16,143 bases of DNA. Source: DATAYA01 sp036272815. GTDB taxonomy: Bacteria > Pseudomonadota > Alphaproteobacteria > Acetobacterales > Acetobacteraceae. Position numbers and translations under genes: made by a program. The notes below the pieces were generated by a model. It saw nothing but the letters and a program-made list of their open reading frames with translations, was not told the DNA's origin and searched no databases. The stretch spans positions 1 to 16,143 of the forward strand of contig DATAYA010000318.1 of assembly GCA_036272815.1 (NCBI GenBank). The letters are read 5' to 3'. Shown here in pieces: positions 13,618-16,143 of this stretch (within the stretch, counting starts at the first letter, position 1; each line of letters starts with the position of its first letter).

Positions 13618-16143
13618 GGGCCATCCGTCCCTTCCGGAGATTGCAGGTGCTCGCCTTGGTGCTGTGGATGCTGGTGTTGGGATCGCCGAACATCGCGAGC
13701 AGCGCGTTGGCGATGTCGCCGCGCGCGTAGCCTTCCCAGCCGAACACCCAGGGCATCCCGACCACGAACACGGTGCGGCCATCGACGTGCAGCGGCCGCA
13801 GGCGCGGTGTCACCAGCGCGCGCACCTCCACCTCCCCGCGCAGCGTCGAGAGCACCACCCAGTCGCGCGAGGCGATACCCTTCTCGGCGGCGAGTTCCGG
13901 CGGCAGTTCGACGAACGCCTCCGGCTGCAATTCGGCGGTGTGCGGGATCGCGCGCGTCGCCACACCGCCACAATGCAGTTCTGTCAGGCGGTAGGTGGTG
14001 AACACGTAGGGAAAACGCGGGTCGCCGACCTCGTGGTACTCGTTGCCGGGCCGCGGCCAGAGCTTGATCGGCGGGTTGGATTGCCACTCGTGCAGCGGAT
14101 TGCGGATCGGGCTTTCCAGCGGTTCGTAATGGGTCGGCAACGGCCCGTCCTTCAGGCCCGACGGGACAAAAATCATGCAGCGTCCGTGCGGGAGCATGAT
14201 GAACGGGTCGCTGCCCGACAGCGCCTCCATCCCTTGCGGATTGGCCGACCACTCGGGCACGTAGTCGGGACGCTTCTCCTCCTCGAAATCGGGCACGTCA
14301 AACCCTGTCCACTTGCCCGCGCCCTCGTCCCACCAGATGTGCTTCTTGCGTTCCGACCAGGGTTTTCCGGCGGGATCGGCGGAGGCGCGGTTGTACATCT
14401 CGCGGCGGTTGGCGGGCCAGGCGAAGGCCCAGTCCAGGTGCGTGCCCGGACCATCCGGCCCGTCGGGTTTTCGTCCCCGCGCCTTGTTCTGGCCTTCGTG
14501 CGGAAACACGCCGGTGTAGAGCCAGCCACCGCAGGCGGTGCTGCCGTCGTCCCTGAGATCCTTGAAGCTGGGGATCTGCCTGCCGTCGGCGCAGGTATAG
14601 CCGTTGATCTCGCGCAACACCTGCTCGATGTCGGGCTCGGCGCGCTCGCCCTGGAGCGCATAGTCCCAGGTCAGGTGCAGCAGCGGCCGGTCGCGCCGGG
14701 CGGTGCTGCCGGCATAAAGCTCCTTCAGGCGCCTCCCGAGATGGACGATGAACCACGCGTCCGAGCGGCTGTCGCCCGGTGCCTCGCAGACCTTGTCGTG
14801 CCACTGCACGAGGCGCTGCGTGTTGGTCACCGTGCCGTCCTTCTCCGCCGCGAGGGCAGCCGGCATCAGGAAGATCTCGGTGCCGACATCCGCAGGCGAC
14901 ATCTCGCCGCGCTGGACGAGCCGGCCGCGCTGCCAGAAGTTCGCGGTCTCGGTCATGAAGCTGTCGCGCACCACCATCCATTCGAGCTTGGAGAAGCCGT
15001 GCTCCAAGAGGTCGGAATTGACCGAGCCCACGATCGGGTTCTGGCCAAGCACGAACAGGCCCCTTACCACGCCGTCCGCAGTCTCGAGCGTGGTCGGAAG
15101 TTGCGAGTGATCTCCAGAGAGCTTCGGCAGGTGATCGTAGCAGAAATCGTTCGCGGCGGTCGCGTGCTCGCCGTACCAGGCCTTCAGCAGGCTGACAAAA
15201 TATGTCGGGAAATTATGCCACCACCCGGTTGGCACCTGCTCGGCTTGCAGGAACTGCTTCAGCGAGTGGTGTGGCTTCATCGCGTTCGGCTGTGGCAGAT
15301 AGGTCGGCAGCATGTTATAGAGGGTCGGGATGTCGGTGCTCCCCTGGATGCTGACATGGCCCCGGAGCGCCATGATGCCGCCGCCCGGTCGCCCGATATT
15401 GCCGAGCAGACCCTGCACGATCGAGGCGGCGCGGATCATCTGCACGCCCGTCGAATGGTGCGTCCAGCCGACGGCGTAGCAGAAGGCGCCGGTGCGCTCG
15501 CGGCCGGAATTGTGGGCGAAGATGTCCCACACCTTCATGAAGGTCTCGCGCGGGCAGCCGGTGACGCGTTCCACCATCTCCGGCGTGTAGCGGTCGTAGT
15601 GCCGGCGGAGGATCTGATAGACGCAATGCGGGTGCTGCAGCGTCGGGTCTTCGGGCGGCTTGCCGCTCATCTCCCTGGCGCCGAACAGCGTCTCCGTCGT
15701 GCTGTCGTGGTGCTCGGCGAGCGGCGATTCGACGCGCTCGCCGTCGTACTGCCACGTCGCGTTGTCGTAGCACCCGTCATCCTCGCGCCAGCCGGAGAAC
15801 AATCCGCTCTCGGCGGCGTCCCGGTATTCGGGCGTGACGATCGCCGCGATGTTGGTGTAGGCGATCGCCCATTCGCGGAACCAGAGGTCGTTGTACAAGA
15901 TGTAGCGGATCATGCCGCCGAGGAAGGCGATGTCGGCGCCCGGCCGGATCGGCGCATAGATGTCGGCCAGCGCCGAGGTGCGGCTGAAGCGCGGATCGAC
16001 GTGGATCACCGTCGCGCCGCGCGCCTGCGCCTGCACCACGAACCGGAAACCGACCGGATGGTTCTCCGCCATGTTGGAGCCCATCACGATGATGCAGTCA
16101 GAGCGCGACAGCTCCCACAGCGACATCGTCGCCGCACCGCGTC
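13610..16143 (-). CDS. Molybdopterin formate dehydrogenase alpha subunit, C-terminal part (runs off right edge)
   Basis: The frame stays open to the window edge, so the N-terminus, with the [4Fe-4S] cysteines and the Sec/Cys active site, is missing. About 840 residues are visible; FdnG-type subunits are near 1000. The internal ATG at 16126 is not the start, because the codons before it (RGAAT) continue the family pattern. Numbering from that Met, visible motifs are GSNMAENHPVGF (16-27), HVDPRFSRTSALAD (42-55), GWTHHSTGVQ (220-229), LLGNIGRPGGGIMALRGH (240-257) and FVLGQNPIVGS, then the molybdopterin-dinucleotide C-terminal domain ending STCNLRKGRMAHA. It matches E. coli FdnG/FdoG-like enzymes, which oxidise formate to CO2 with electrons passed to a beta subunit. 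No beta or gamma gene follows; the next genes are the 106-aa unknown (8-nt overlap) and GH15. Partner subunits may lie upstream, outside the window. Confidence 0.96.
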   Translation of the reverse strand, partial: RGAATMSLWELSRSDCIIVMGSNMAENHPVGFRFVVQAQARGATVIHVDPRFSRTSALADIYAPIRPGADIAFLGGMIRYILYNDLWFREWAIAYTNIAAIVTPEYRDAAESGLFSGWREDDGCYDNATWQYDGERVESPLAEHHDSTTETLFGAREMSGKPPEDPTLQHPHCVYQILRRHYDRYTPEMVERVTGCPRETFMKVWDIFAHNSGRERTGAFCYAVGWTHHSTGVQMIRAASIVQGLLGNIGRPGGGIMALRGHVSIQGSTDIPTLYNMLPTYLPQPNAMKPHHSLKQFLQAEQVPTGWWHNFPTYFVSLLKAWYGEHATAANDFCYDHLPKLSGDHSQLPTTLETADGVVRGLFVLGQNPIVGSVNSDLLEHGFSKLEWMVVRDSFMTETANFWQRGRLVQRGEMSPADVGTEIFLMPAALAAEKDGTVTNTQRLVQWHDKVCEAPGDSRSDAWFIVHLGRRLKELYAGSTARRDRPLLHLTWDYALQGERAEPDIEQVLREINGYTCADGRQIPSFKDLRDDGSTACGGWLYTGVFPHEGQNKARGRKPDGPDGPGTHLDWAFAWPANRREMYNRASADPAGKPWSERKKHIWWDEGAGKWTGFDVPDFEEEKRPDYVPEWSANPQGMEALSGSDPFIMLPHGRCMIFVPSGLKDGPLPTHYEPLESPIRNPLHEWQSNPPIKLWPRPGNEYHEVGDPRFPYVFTTYRLTELHCGGVATRAIPHTAELQPEAFVELPPELAAEKGIASRDWVVLSTLRGEVEVRALVTPRLRPLHVDGRTVFVVGMPWVFGWEGYARGDIANALLAMFGDPNTSIHSTKASTCNLRKGRMAHA

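Noticed and set aside
16124..16126. ATG at 16126 as the true start of the formate dehydrogenase subunit
   Set aside because: The codons upstream to the window edge stay open and read RGAAT, continuing the conserved family sequence. The catalytic N-terminal domain would be missing otherwise.
1..16143. CRISPR array, insertion sequence, prophage or integrative element
   Set aside because: No regularly spaced repeats, transposase, integrase or terminal repeats were seen, and base composition looks even across the window.

Overview
The window is very GC-rich, has almost no non-coding DNA and contains only chromosomal-type genes. No rRNA, tRNA, insertion sequence, phage gene or CRISPR array is visible. 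The families present (DctP-type TRAP binding protein, ScoAB, EgtB/EgtD, FdnG-like formate dehydrogenase, ComEC) and the protein style suggest an alphaproteobacterium, perhaps an Acetobacteraceae/Rhodospirillales member. The taxon is an inference from composition and gene content, not from a marker gene.

Layout, left to right. (1) 1-1981, minus strand: the first 42 codons of a probable ComEC/Rec2 protein run off the left edge. To its right are a solitary TRAP-transporter binding protein and, upstream of that, an SDR dehydrogenase; these two form a likely two-gene unit. (2) 2085-3551, plus strand: a 92-aa two-helix membrane protein and a patatin-like lipase. (3) 3573-5889, minus strand: a DUF445 membrane protein followed 13 nt later by a luciferase-like flavin monooxygenase. 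(4) 5952-6665, plus strand: an alpha/beta hydrolase. (5) 6683-10566, minus strand: a long co-directional run in the order egtB, egtD, a small secreted proline-rich protein (ATGA overlap with egtD), scoA, scoB. (6) 10731-11525, plus strand: a CpdA-like metallophosphodiesterase. (7) 11540-16143, minus strand: the large C-terminal part of a molybdopterin formate dehydrogenase alpha subunit running off the right edge, then a 106-aa unknown protein (8-nt overlap), then a GH15 glycosidase (4-nt overlap).

Functional themes are ergothioneine (thiol antioxidant) synthesis by a minimal egtBD pair, ketone-body/3-oxoacid CoA transfer, formate oxidation, and assorted hydrolases.

Three things deserve most attention. 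First, the formate dehydrogenase, the 106-aa unknown and the GH15 enzyme are translationally coupled, where electron-transfer subunits would be expected downstream. Second, a proline-rich exported protein is coupled to egtD. Third, all three convergent gene junctions carry an inverted repeat that spans the stop codon of the plus-strand gene. There are also short direct and inverted repeats in three intergenic regions that look like operators. No clearly novel multi-gene defence or mobile system is visible. The non-coding gaps are all under 170 bases.
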